Positions 13,982 through 22,163 of a stretch of DNA of 24,634 bases are shown here, piece after piece; position 1 is the stretch's first letter, and the number at the start of each line of letters is the position of its first letter. Under the pieces are notes generated by a model that did no database searches, had not been told where the DNA came from, and saw only the letters and a program-made list of their open reading frames with translations. This DNA is from Vampirovibrionales bacterium (GTDB lineage Bacteria > Cyanobacteriota > Vampirovibrionia > Vampirovibrionales > JAJTHC01), in assembly GCA_021299615.1 (NCBI GenBank), contig JAJTHC010000027.1, forward strand, positions 1 to 24,634. Reading direction: 5' to 3'. The position numbers and the translations under genes were made by a program.

Positions 13982-15112
13982 CTAACCTAAAGGCAACAAG
14001 TCAGATTCCGCAATTTCTACATCACCGACGCTGGCTCCGCCAATGACATCAACGGCATCTAGGGCGTTACGATCCGCTTGAATGCGATCACGCACCTTTT
14101 GATCAATTTCAGCCATCATAGCAGGGTTTTCGATGATGAAGTCACGTGCTTTTTCACGACCTTGCCCTAAACGGGTTTCGCCGTAACTGAACCATGTGCC
14201 TGATTTTTTGACAATGCCCATTTCAGTGGCAACATCAATCACAGAACCTTCCACACTGATGCCTTTGCCGTACAAAATATCAAATTCAGCAATACGAAAC
14301 GGAGGAGCCACCTTATTTTTGACGATTTTACATTTTACACGGTTGCCATATTCAACGCCATCTTTTTTCAAGATTTCAATACGGCGAATATCCATACGCA
14401 AGGAACAGTAAAACTTCAAGGCATTACCACCTGTTGTGGTTTCGGGATTGCCCATGTAAACGCCGATTTTTTGACGTAACTGGTTAATGAATATAACCGT
14501 GGTGCGTGTTTTTCCGACAACGGCGGTCAATTTACGCAAGGCTTGAGACATCAAACGAGCTTGTAAACCCATGTGAGCATCACCCATATCGCCTTCAATT
14601 TCCGCTTTCGGCACCAACGCTGCTACTGAATCGACAACGACCACATCGATCGCACCAGAACGCACCAACTGCTCGGTGATTTCGAGGGCTTGCTCGCCTG
14701 TATCGGGTTGTGAAATAAGCAATTCATCGATATTAACGCCTAATTTTCGGGCGTAAATAGGATCTAGGGCATGTTCCGCATCCACAAAGGCGGCGATGCC
14801 TCCTTTTTTTTGGGCTTGAGCAATCAAGTTCAAGGTCAACGTGGTTTTTCCGCTAGATTCAGGCCCGTAGATTTCCACGATGCGTCCACGAGGGATACCG
14901 CCCACCCCAAGTGCCAAGTCTAGTGACAAGGCCCCTGTAGGGATGACGTCAATGTTTACATTCGGGCGTTCACCCAATCGCATAATAGAACCTTTACCAA
15001 AATCTTTTTCGATTTTGTCTAAGGTAAACGCCAAGGCTTGTTTGCGTGCTTCATAATCAGAACCGCTTAAATCAACGGCGGCTTCAACAGGGGTGCTATT
15101 TTTTGCCATCAT
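13982..15112 (-). CDS. recA: RecA recombinase
   Basis: RecA catalyses strand exchange in homologous recombination and triggers LexA self-cleavage in the SOS response. The protein has 376 residues (373 from the second ATG at 15103). Walker A is GPESSGKT (83-90); VVVVDSVAALVPKAE carries Walker B; loop L2 is GNPETTTGGNALKFY. The phrases INQLRQKIGVYMGNPE and APPFRIAEFDILYGKGIS look closer to cyanobacterial and Gram-positive RecA than to alphaproteobacterial RecA. The C-terminus is acidic (DVEIAESDLLPLG), as usual. AAGGA lies 11 bases upstream of the first ATG. A promoter lies at 15163-15188. The gene is followed by a six-base gap and a small unknown gene. Confidence 0.98.
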   Translation of the reverse strand: MMAKNSTPVEAAVDLSGSDYEARKQALAFTLDKIEKDFGKGSIMRLGERPNVNIDVIPTGALSLDLALGVGGIPRGRIVEIYGPESSGKTTLTLNLIAQAQKKGGIAAFVDAEHALDPIYARKLGVNIDELLISQPDTGEQALEITEQLVRSGAIDVVVVDSVAALVPKAEIEGDMGDAHMGLQARLMSQALRKLTAVVGKTRTTVIFINQLRQKIGVYMGNPETTTGGNALKFYCSLRMDIRRIEILKKDGVEYGNRVKCKIVKNKVAPPFRIAEFDILYGKGISVEGSVIDVATEMGIVKKSGTWFSYGETRLGQGREKARDFIIENPAMMAEIDQKVRDRIQADRNALDAVDVIGGASVGDVEIAESDLLPLG

Positions 15113-15162
15113 GGGAGGGGTTGTCCTTTTTATTGTGTGGATTGCAGGGAAGGAATGGTCTT

Positions 15163-15188
15163 ATTATACCTTAAAAAAAGGGCGTCAA
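15163..15188 (-). promoter_or_regulatory. Probable recA promoter
   Basis: On the minus strand TATAAT (15163-15168) is consensus. TTGACG (15183-15188) is a good -35 match, but the spacer is only 14 bases instead of 16-18. The -35 lies in the short palindrome CGTCAAGACG (15183-15192), which might be an operator. I see neither a GAAC-N4-GTTC nor a CTG-N10-CAG LexA box. The nonstandard spacing could mean that an activator is needed. Confidence 0.5.
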
Positions 15189-15229
15189 GACGTTTTGCAT
15201 AAATTGTTACAGATTTCTTGAAGGAAGCC

Positions 15230-16063
15230 CTAATAAAATAGTGTTGTGATGAGATAGTCCAAAAACGCCATGGTGATAAAGCTCCACACGACGGCTTTGG
15301 TCACCGATTTGGCGGATTCATTACTGGCACGGCTTGAGGTGAAACCTACACTACAACACAATAAACCAATCATGCCTGCAAAAATAAGTGATTTAATAAA
15401 CATCACGCCGATGTCTCGCATTTCAATAAAGGTACACACGGAATCCAAGTACGCCGTAAAAGGAATACCTGCAATCATGTGAGCCGTGTACATTCCCCCT
15501 AGAATGCCTAGCGTCGTGCCAATTAACGTTAAAAAGGGCAAGGCAATCATGGTCGCTACCACACGAGGAATCATCAAGTAACGCACGACATCGACATGTA
15601 AGACTTTCAAGGCATCGAGCTGGTTATTACTTTTCATCACGGTGATTTCAGCGGCAAAGGCGGAGCCTGCCATGGCAATCACAGCAAAGCCTGTCATAAC
15701 AGGCCCGAGTTCACGCACCATCGCCACCGCCACGAGTCCCCCCACAAAGGCGGATCCGCCTTGTTCCGCCATATCAGGAGCCACCTGCATGGAAAGCACA
15801 GAACCGAGTGTGCCTGTGAGCAATAACGCCATGGGCATGGTGTCAAGCCCCACAAAGGCGAGGCGGTCGAAAATGTGACGCATGCCCCAATGTCCTTTGC
15901 CCATGAAGCGAAGCATCCGCCTGCCGTCGATGGTGGCAAAGCCGACCGTTTCAAGTATGCTTCGTAGGGGTTCTAAGCACCAGCCTAAGAAGCGTCGTGT
16001 TTGGGGAAACAAGACGACATTTTCTTCAGGACTTTCAAGTGTTTCAGCTTTCGAATGTATCAT
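15230..16063 (-). CDS. mlaE: MlaE-family lipid ABC transporter permease
   Basis: This is the inner-membrane permease of the Mla/TGD/YrbE class, moving phospholipids between inner and outer membranes together with an MlaF ATPase and an MCE-domain MlaD protein. Its 277 residues include about five to six hydrophobic segments. Family phrases are MVRELGPVMTGFAVIAMAGS (about 117-136) and the following FAAEITVMKSNNQLDALKVL, whose Glu and QLDAL correspond to the ATPase-coupling EQIDAL region; LMIPRVVATMIALP is also typical. Partners mlaF and mlaD are not adjacent, so they must lie elsewhere. No strong ribosome site precedes the ATG at 16063. The recA promoter lies in the 117 bases after its stop. Confidence 0.92.
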   Translation of the reverse strand: MIHSKAETLESPEENVVLFPQTRRFLGWCLEPLRSILETVGFATIDGRRMLRFMGKGHWGMRHIFDRLAFVGLDTMPMALLLTGTLGSVLSMQVAPDMAEQGGSAFVGGLVAVAMVRELGPVMTGFAVIAMAGSAFAAEITVMKSNNQLDALKVLHVDVVRYLMIPRVVATMIALPFLTLIGTTLGILGGMYTAHMIAGIPFTAYLDSVCTFIEMRDIGVMFIKSLIFAGMIGLLCCSVGFTSSRASNESAKSVTKAVVWSFITMAFLDYLITTLFY

Positions 16064-16131
16064 GTGTATAGACTTTATTCATATTTTTAAATATCTGTAT
16101 CTATTATACATGAAAACTAGCTTATCTTCCT

Positions 16132-16551
16132 TTAGCTAAGCTCTTCACCGAGATATTCTGTATATCTTTCAGGATTCTTAAACGGATCGCTGTCTTTGGG
16201 TGGAGGCATTTGTTGACCTTCCTTATACTTCCAAAAACGAACTTTTTGTTTTTCAGCTTTTGCGACGGATTTAGGGTTTTTAGGATCGACTGCATTGGAA
16301 TCATCCAAAGGAAATCGATAAGGATTATCACCTTCTTCCGCAAAGATAAAATGTTTGTCTGATCTATCTAAACCCATAGTAGGTAAAGGTTTTTTAGGTT
16401 TTTTCTTATCTGTAAAGTCATAGTCTATTTCTAAGCCAACGTTGCGTGTCTGAACACCGACATTCGCATTGATTTTAGACGGTTTTGAACCACCCCATGT
16501 GGCATTTATGCCAAATAGAAGGCGTGTCTCGTTTGTGTCGTTAAAACCCAT
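16132..16551 (-). CDS. Unknown protein, related to the gene upstream of it
   Basis: This 139-residue protein is not recognised. It opens with strand-like alternating sequence (RLLFGINATWGGS, then INANVGVQTRNVGLEIDYDF), which could be part of a beta-rich or barrel-like surface. It then turns highly basic and Pro-rich (KKKPKKPLPT) and ends in an acidic Tyr/Glu tail. The pattern VG-x-EIDY ... P-x-x-P ... G-x-DRS ... EG is shared with the 16567-17307 protein, so the two look like diverged paralogues. AAGGAAA precedes the ATG, and it starts 15 bases after the upstream gene. There is no signal peptide. Confidence 0.7.
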   Translation of the reverse strand: MGFNDTNETRLLFGINATWGGSKPSKINANVGVQTRNVGLEIDYDFTDKKKPKKPLPTMGLDRSDKHFIFAEEGDNPYRFPLDDSNAVDPKNPKSVAKAEKQKVRFWKYKEGQQMPPPKDSDPFKNPERYTEYLGEELS

Positions 16552-16566
16552 GAGTGATCTTTCCTT

Positions 16567-17307
16567 TTAAGATTTTGAACTTAGTCGAGCCGTTTCGACA
16601 TAAGTACTACCATCGGGACGCTTGATTTCAGCCGTCGCTATTCTCTCACCAGAACCCACAACCACTTTGGTCACAGAATCACCTTTGTCTAAGGGCGTGT
16701 CAAAAGCAAATTTCAAGGTGCCTCCGCCTTCGGTGGATCGTAAAACATTTTGCCCACTTCGATCAGCTCCTTCTACTTTAGGAGCATCAGGCACGTCTTT
16801 TCGAGTATAGTCAATTTCAAAACCAACAGCGACATCATTTTTACTGTCCTGGCTATCCCCTGTTCTTGATGCACTGGTATTAGACGAACTCGTATAATTT
16901 AGTCTCACTCCTGCATATTCTAACCCCCTATTACTAAAGCTAATTTTTACATTGGCAGATAAGTTACTAGAAGATCTTCTAGTTCGACTAGTTGGGTCTA
17001 GGTTGATAACATTTCCTGTATTGATGGGGGCATTATTATCTCCACCTACAAATACATCTCCAGAAGAATTTACGTCCCCAGAAGAAGTATCAATGGGGTC
17101 ACCCAAAAGCGAAGCATCTGCTACTTCAATGGGTGATTTAGCTGACTTAGCAAAAGATTTAACCCCAGTAGCAAATGAAGTTGTGTCTCCTTTTCTTTCA
17201 GGGAGAGGTCGTGTTGATGAAGGTTCATTTTTACTTGTTGGTTTATTACTTTCTTTAGGTGGGGAACAGGTGTTGGGGCTACTTTTGAGATCACGAAATA
17301 TTTTCCT
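16567..17307 (-). CDS. Unknown Ser/Asn/Asp-rich protein, start or frame uncertain
   Basis: Function is unknown. The certain part (from TTG at 17106, 179 residues) contains NLSANVKISFSNRGLEYAGV, then VAVGFEIDYTRKD, then the P-x-x-P-type and GADRSGQNVLRSTEGGG segments shared with the next gene. The same frame stays open for another 67 codons up to a TAA at 17308-17310. That extension reads as a plausible low-complexity Ser/Pro/Thr/Lys-rich leader with no ATG, GTG or TTG before 17106. A good AAAGGAAAA site (17301-17309) sits before a GTG at 17292-17294 that lies in another frame. Either the gene starts at TTG 17106, uses a rare start, or carries a frameshift near its 5' end. There is no signal peptide in the certain part. 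Confidence 0.6.
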   Translation of the reverse strand, partial: RKIFRDLKSSPNTCSPPKESNKPTSKNEPSSTRPLPERKGDTTSFATGVKSFAKSAKSPIEVADASLLGDPIDTSSGDVNSSGDVFVGGDNNAPINTGNVINLDPTSRTRRSSSNLSANVKISFSNRGLEYAGVRLNYTSSSNTSASRTGDSQDSKNDVAVGFEIDYTRKDVPDAPKVEGADRSGQNVLRSTEGGGTLKFAFDTPLDKGDSVTKVVVGSGERIATAEIKRPDGSTYVETARLSSKS

Positions 17308-17310
17308 TTA

Positions 17311-17660
17311 GGGTTGAAGTGTACATAAGAACGAACACTCTAATAAAGGAAGATTTAGAAAGATTGTTTTTTAATTGTTACAAAAGTAAACATATCGTGT
17401 ATTCTGAAAGGCGTTCCCGCAAAACAAAAGCGAAAAAGCCTACACTAATTTGACCGTTCAAGGTAAAAAAGGTTTGACTCACACGAATTAAATCATGCTT
17501 TCATAGTGCAAAATAAGAACAGAACAACATCCATATGTGTAAAGTATCAATATTTTAGTTTTGTTGCAAGATTAAAAGTAAATCCTAGCGTCTGTTTTTA
17601 TGAATACAGTCTCTTTATTTATGCTAAACTAAAACCTGTTGATACGAAAGGACTCCCACC
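17311..17660. other. 350-base AT-rich divergent gap
   Basis: This stretch lies between the unknown minus-strand gene and rfbC, so it should hold two divergent promoters. A TATGCT -10 candidate lies about 40 bases before rfbC, without a convincing -35. A weak inverted repeat CTGT/ACAG occurs near 17594-17611. I see no open frame, RNA gene or repeat copy in it. Confidence 0.4.
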
Positions 17661-18212
17661 ATGCCCTTAGCACTGCTAGACCATGATATAGACGGCGTAT
17701 TACTGCTGGACGGCGTTCGCTTTCAAGACGACCGTGGCTTTTTTGCCGAACTTTACAACCAAGCTCGTATGCCTGCTGAACTCCCGACCTTCGTGCAGGA
17801 CAATGCGTCTCTTTCCCTTGAAAAAGGCGTGTTAAGAGGCTTACATTTTCAAAAGGCTCCCTACGCTCAAGGCAAGTTCATCACCGTTTTGCAAGGGGCT
17901 ATTTGGGATGTTGTCGTTGATTTGCGAAAGGATTCTTCCACCTTTGGCAAGGCTTACGGCGTCGAACTTTCTGCTCAAAACAAGCGGCAGCTCTATGTGC
18001 CTGAAGGTTTTGCTCATGGCTTTGTCACCCTAGAAGCTCAAACGCTGGTGCATTATAAAACCACCGCTCCTTACACGCCGTCGCATGACAGCGGAATTCG
18101 TTGGAACGATACGACGCTTGCCATCGACTGGCATTTAGACGGCAATCGCCCGATTCTTTCCCCCAAAGATGAAACCCTTCCCTTCTTTGATGCCACTGCT
18201 TCCTACTTTTAA
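17661..18212 (+). CDS. rfbC: dTDP-4-dehydrorhamnose 3,5-epimerase RfbC
   Basis: This enzyme epimerises dTDP-4-keto-6-deoxyglucose at C3 and C5, the third step of dTDP-L-rhamnose synthesis, in the cytoplasm. It has 183 residues, full length. Family hallmarks are RFQDDRGFFAE (20-30), VLRGLHFQ with catalytic His62, KFITVLQGAIWDVVVDLR (72-89), VPEGFAHGF (113-121), and YKTTAPYTPSHDSGIRWND with the likely catalytic Tyr138. AAAGGA precedes the ATG. rfbB follows after 29 bases, so the two form an operon supplying O-antigen or other surface sugars. Confidence 0.96.
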   Translation: MPLALLDHDIDGVLLLDGVRFQDDRGFFAELYNQARMPAELPTFVQDNASLSLEKGVLRGLHFQKAPYAQGKFITVLQGAIWDVVVDLRKDSSTFGKAYGVELSAQNKRQLYVPEGFAHGFVTLEAQTLVHYKTTAPYTPSHDSGIRWNDTTLAIDWHLDGNRPILSPKDETLPFFDATASYF

Positions 18213-18241
18213 ACCCAAAAACCCTTTTAGAGGACACTCAC

Positions 18242-19318
18242 ATGAACACTTCTTCACAAGCTCAACGTATACTCGTCACTGGCGGAGCAGGCTTTATCGG
18301 ATCCGCCCTCGTACGTTATCTCATCCAGTCCACGGAAGCTCACGTCCTTAACGTCGATGCCCTCACTTACGCCGCCAACCTTAATAGCTTGGCGGATGTG
18401 GCGTCGTCGCCTTGTTATACGTTTAAGCAAGTGAACATTACCGAAACCTCTGCTTTAAACGCCTTGTTTCAAGACTTTCAACCCACCAGCGTGATGCATC
18501 TCGCCGCTGAAAGTCATGTGGATCGCTCCATCGACGGACCTGCCGTCTTTTTAGATACGAACATCCTCGGGACGTTTTCGCTTTTAGAAGCCAGCCGTGC
18601 CTATTACGAAGGCTTGTCTCGTGAAGAGCAAAGCGGGTTTCGCTTCTTGCATGTGTCCACGGATGAAGTCTATGGCACGCTCGGCAAAGACGCCTTGTTC
18701 ACGGAAGAAACGCCGTATGCCCCTAATTCGCCGTATTCTGCCAGCAAAGCTAGCTCCGATTTTTTGGTGAGAGCGTGGCATCACACCTATGGCTTGCCTG
18801 TCTTGATGACGAATTGTTCCAACAATTACGGACCGTATCACTTCCCTGAAAAACTGATTCCGCTTATCATCATCAATGCCTTGCAAGGCAAGGACTTGCC
18901 TGTCTATGGCGACGGTTCTAATGTGCGTGACTGGCTCTATGTGGAAGATCATGTCAAGGGGCTGTATACCGTGCTTCAAACGGGTATCGTGGGGGAAAAG
19001 TATAACATCGGGGGGCATAACGAAAAAACGAACTTGGACGTGGTGCATACCTTGTGCGATACGTTGGATCAACAACGCCCCAAAGCCGACGGCACAAGCT
19101 TTCGCTCGCAGATCCGCTTTGTCACGGATCGTCCAGGGCATGACTTCCGCTATGCCATTGATGCGTCGAAGATTCAGCGAGAACTCGGCTGGGTGCCTGA
19201 AGAAAGCTTTGAATCAGGCATGGCTAAAACCGTGGACTGGTATTTGACTCGTCAAGACTGGTGGCAACTGATTTTAGACAGCACCTACAACACCCAACGC
19301 TTAGGTATAACTACCTAA
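18242..19318 (+). CDS. rfbB: dTDP-glucose 4,6-dehydratase RfbB
   Basis: RfbB oxidises and dehydrates dTDP-glucose to dTDP-4-keto-6-deoxyglucose using bound NAD, the second step of the pathway. It has 358 residues. It is an extended short-chain dehydrogenase with NAD motif GGAGFIGS (about 14-21), VMHLAAESHVDRSI, the dehydratase signature STDEVYG, and the catalytic pair in PYSASKASSD (Tyr-x3-Lys). LPVYGDGSNVRDWLYVEDH is the usual C-terminal substrate segment. AGAGGA precedes the ATG. The next gene downstream is a DNA methyltransferase, not rfbA or rfbD, so the sugar cluster is interrupted. Confidence 0.97.
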   Translation: MNTSSQAQRILVTGGAGFIGSALVRYLIQSTEAHVLNVDALTYAANLNSLADVASSPCYTFKQVNITETSALNALFQDFQPTSVMHLAAESHVDRSIDGPAVFLDTNILGTFSLLEASRAYYEGLSREEQSGFRFLHVSTDEVYGTLGKDALFTEETPYAPNSPYSASKASSDFLVRAWHHTYGLPVLMTNCSNNYGPYHFPEKLIPLIIINALQGKDLPVYGDGSNVRDWLYVEDHVKGLYTVLQTGIVGEKYNIGGHNEKTNLDVVHTLCDTLDQQRPKADGTSFRSQIRFVTDRPGHDFRYAIDASKIQRELGWVPEESFESGMAKTVDWYLTRQDWWQLILDSTYNTQRLGITT

Positions 19319-19356
19319 ATCTATTTTATCAAATCAAAGAATAAATACTTTAAATT

Positions 19357-20424
19357 ATGCAACAAACACTTTTACCACTTCCTTTACTTCAAGTGCTGGC
19401 TTCAAAGAAGCCTTTAAAAAAATATCGCTTTGTCGATCTATGTGCAGGCATTGGTACAGGACGTCTAGGCTTAGAAAAAGCAGGCTTTGAATGCGTGGCG
19501 TATTCCGAAATTGATGCAAGTGCCACTTACCTATATGAACAATTGCACGCTGAAAAACATCCCAACCAAGGCGATTTAACCCTTATTTCTGCCGAGCAGT
19601 TGCCTTCTTGTGATTTACTGATCGCAGGATTTCCGTGTCAAACCTTTTCCATTGTAGGCAAACGCAAAGGCTTAGATGATGATCGAGGGCAAATTATTTA
19701 TCATTTGGTGCGTTTATTGAAAGCGAAGCAGATCCCCTATTTTATTTTAGAAAACGTCAAGGGCTTGGTGAATCTTCAACAGGGGGCTATTCTGAAAGAA
19801 ATTATCGCTACGCTTGAAGACGCTGGCTACAGTGTGCATTATCATGTCTTAAATAGTCTGGATTATGGCGTGCCTCAATCCAGAGAACGCATCTACTTTG
19901 TGGGGATTCGTCGAGATTTAGAGGTACAGCGTTTTGTGTTTCCTTCTCAACATAGAGAAATTCCATGTGCTTTAAAGGATTGCATAATAGAAACCGACGT
20001 CTCCTTTATTCTTCAAGAAAACACACCAAAGTATGATACGTTTTTACGTTATCTTCAAAATAAATACAATCAAGGGCAGTACAGCTTAGAAGAACTCTTG
20101 CGTCATGATTATTTGGTGTTGGACACACGCCAAAGCGACTTACGCCTTTATCAAGACAAAGTCCCCACACTGCGTACAGGTCGACATGGCATTTTGTATG
20201 TGAAAGACGCTCAATTACGAGCCTTGTCTGCCAAAGAAGCCATGCGTTTGCAAGGCTTTTCAGAAAGCTACATCGAACGACTTTCGGATTATGCCAATAC
20301 AGATTTACTTTCTAAAGTCGGCAATGCCATGAGTATTCCTGTGATTCAAGCCCTAGGCGAAGCGTTAATGCCTATTATGCAAGCCAATGAAACGAAACGC
20401 TTGGAGTCCACGAATGGAAATTAA
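19357..20424 (+). CDS. C5-cytosine DNA methyltransferase, probably of a GCGC system
   Basis: This enzyme transfers methyl from S-adenosylmethionine to C5 of cytosine in its site, protecting host DNA from the adjacent endonuclease. It has 355 residues. Ordered motifs are complete: I FVDLCAGIGTGRLG (25-38), IV GFPCQTFS with catalytic Cys94, VI LENVKGL (131-137), VIII QSRERIYFVGIR (174-185), a variable target-recognition region at about 190-290, then IX-like LRLYQDKVPTLR and X KVGNAMSIPV. Specificity is inferred from the HinP1I-like partner (GCGC), not from the methyltransferase itself. There is no clear ribosome site before 19357. It overlaps the endonuclease gene by 11 bases. A few sampled lines of the pair look more AT-rich than the neighbouring rfb genes, suggesting transfer. 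Confidence 0.95.
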   Translation: MQQTLLPLPLLQVLASKKPLKKYRFVDLCAGIGTGRLGLEKAGFECVAYSEIDASATYLYEQLHAEKHPNQGDLTLISAEQLPSCDLLIAGFPCQTFSIVGKRKGLDDDRGQIIYHLVRLLKAKQIPYFILENVKGLVNLQQGAILKEIIATLEDAGYSVHYHVLNSLDYGVPQSRERIYFVGIRRDLEVQRFVFPSQHREIPCALKDCIIETDVSFILQENTPKYDTFLRYLQNKYNQGQYSLEELLRHDYLVLDTRQSDLRLYQDKVPTLRTGRHGILYVKDAQLRALSAKEAMRLQGFSESYIERLSDYANTDLLSKVGNAMSIPVIQALGEALMPIMQANETKRLESTNGN

Positions 20425-21163
20425 TACCAAAGAACAAGCAAAAGGATCACAAACAGCGAGAGCAGGGTTTCAAAATGAAACCGATGTCATTGAAACCTTT
20501 AACGCATGGGAAACGAATACAATCGCTCAAGCGTGGCTTGAAAAAATGAATTATGTAATTGAAGACATTGAGTTTGTTCAGGCTGAAAAAATAAAAGGGT
20601 CTTTTAAAGCGGATATTCAAGTCAGGGTGACGATTAAGTTGAAATCTTTGTTGGATGTTCAAAACATTCAAGTCAAGCTTGTATCCAACAAAAAAGGATT
20701 TAACCAAATTGACAAACGCTGGGTTCATAAATATGTAGAACTTTGGCAAATCCCTGCTGAAGTCGAAACGCTTTTAAAGCATTATACAGGTGAATTACCT
20801 CCTTATCGTACGGATGTCAAAGATGCAAGACGTATGTTTATCGATGAGTTTACAGAAGAAGAACAAACCGTGTTGTCGAACTTCTTAAACACGCATAAGG
20901 TGTTAATTCTCTCTGATATTCTAAAAGGACGAGGCACATTTGCCGCAGAATGGATGTTAGTTGTTCGCAAAACCACGATTGAAGAATGGGTGCTTGAGCC
21001 AATCAATAAAGTCCTCGATTTTTATGCTCAAGGTGATGTACAATTTACCGAAAAAGGCAATATCAAAATCGGACGAGTCACCTGCCAACGCAAAGGCGGA
21101 GATGGCGGACGCAAAACAGCGAATATGCTTCAATTTAAAATAGACCCCACAACTTTATTTTAA
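20414..21163 (+). CDS. HinP1I-like type II restriction endonuclease (predicted G/CGC)
   Basis: This is a type IIP restriction enzyme that cuts unmethylated DNA. Its sequence closely follows what I recall of R.HinP1I from Haemophilus, which cuts GCGC. Matching phrases include IQVKLVSNKKGFNQIDKRWV, the shorter TGELPPYRTDVKD, LSDILKGRGTFAAEWMLVV, and the C-terminal ANMLQFKIDPTTLF. The length agrees too (249 versus about 247 residues). The catalytic motif of that enzyme (SD...QxK) appears as KADIQVRV followed by IQVKL, with Ala in place of the Ser before Asp. I chose ATG 20414, with GGAG eight bases upstream, over 20387, which overlaps the methyltransferase more deeply and lacks a site. The overlapping genes should be translated together. 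Confidence 0.92.
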   Translation: MEINTKEQAKGSQTARAGFQNETDVIETFNAWETNTIAQAWLEKMNYVIEDIEFVQAEKIKGSFKADIQVRVTIKLKSLLDVQNIQVKLVSNKKGFNQIDKRWVHKYVELWQIPAEVETLLKHYTGELPPYRTDVKDARRMFIDEFTEEEQTVLSNFLNTHKVLILSDILKGRGTFAAEWMLVVRKTTIEEWVLEPINKVLDFYAQGDVQFTEKGNIKIGRVTCQRKGGDGGRKTANMLQFKIDPTTLF

Positions 21164-21203
21164 TGCGAGTTCTTAAATTGAATTTGACTAAAAGGAAATC
21201 TCC

Positions 21204-22097
21204 ATGAAAAAACGTAAAGGCATTATTCTCGCAGGTGGATCAGGGACTCGTTTGCACCCTTGTACGCTGGCGGTGTCGAAGCAGTTGCTCCCCGTCTGGG
21301 ACAAGCCGATGATCTACTACCCCCTTTCGATGCTGATGAGTGCAGGCATTCAAGATATTCTGCTGATTAGCACGCCTCACGATTTGCCCCTCTTCAAGCG
21401 ATTGTTGGGTAACGGATCGCCATATGGCATCCACATAGAATACGCCGAACAGCCCGAGCCGAAGGGTTTGGCGCAAGCCCTCACCATTGGCGAGGCTTTC
21501 TTAGATGGGCATCCGTCTGCCATGATCTTAGGCGACAACTTGTTTTACGGAGCAACCTTGCCGACGCAGCTTCAACACATCAACCAGCAAAGCAAGGGGG
21601 CGACCGTCTTTGCGACACATGTAGACGATCCGCAACGCTACGGCATCGTTACGTTGGATGCCACAGGCAAGGCAACGTCGATTGAAGAAAAGCCTGAGCA
21701 TCCGAAAAGTTCGTGGGCGGTCACAGGCTTGTACTTCTTTGATGAGGAAGCCCCCGCGTATGCGAAAAGCTTGGCTCCTTCGGCTCGTGGGGAGTTTGAA
21801 ATCACCGATGTGAACCGTCTGTACTTGGAAGCAGGTACGTTGAATGTGGAAGTCTTGGGACGTGGTTCGGCGTGGTTTGATACGGGTACGCATGCGTCTT
21901 TATTGCAGGCGTCTCAATTTGTGCAAGCCATTGAAGAGCGTACAGGCATTAAAATCGCGTGCTTAGAAGAAATTGCCTATGAGCAAGGCTTTTTGGATCT
22001 CGATGCCCTAGAAAAGCAAGCGAATGCCTTGGGCAAAAGTGCCTATGGGCTTTATTTACAGCGTTATGCGAAAGAACAGGGCGTACTTCAAGTATAG
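21204..22097 (+). CDS. rfbA: Glucose-1-phosphate thymidylyltransferase RfbA
   Basis: RfbA joins dTTP and glucose-1-phosphate to give dTDP-glucose, the first step of dTDP-sugar synthesis, and is normally feedback-inhibited by dTDP-rhamnose. It has 297 residues. The nucleotide-binding signature GGSGTRL (11-17), KQLLPVWDKPMIYYPLSMLM, LGDNLFYG and GEFEITDVNRLYLE are all family-typical, as is GSAWFDTGTHASLL near the C-terminus. AAAGGAAA precedes the ATG. It lies 40 bases after the restriction endonuclease, which separates it from rfbB; read without that pair the order would be rfbC-rfbB-rfbA. No rfbD follows. Confidence 0.97.
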   Translation: MKKRKGIILAGGSGTRLHPCTLAVSKQLLPVWDKPMIYYPLSMLMSAGIQDILLISTPHDLPLFKRLLGNGSPYGIHIEYAEQPEPKGLAQALTIGEAFLDGHPSAMILGDNLFYGATLPTQLQHINQQSKGATVFATHVDDPQRYGIVTLDATGKATSIEEKPEHPKSSWAVTGLYFFDEEAPAYAKSLAPSARGEFEITDVNRLYLEAGTLNVEVLGRGSAWFDTGTHASLLQASQFVQAIEERTGIKIACLEEIAYEQGFLDLDALEKQANALGKSAYGLYLQRYAKEQGVLQV

Positions 22098-22163
22098 GCG
22101 TGCTTTTCATGGTATACTTATTTAGATATACTCAACTAGTGACGGATATTTCCTAAGAATTTT

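Noticed and set aside
16952..17311. 119-codon plus-strand open frame opposite the unknown gene
   Set aside because: It is antisense to a more plausible minus-strand frame, lacks a ribosome site and has no recognisable features.
18584..19141. 185-codon minus-strand open frame inside rfbB
   Set aside because: It is a mirror of a strongly supported rfbB coding region and shows no family features.
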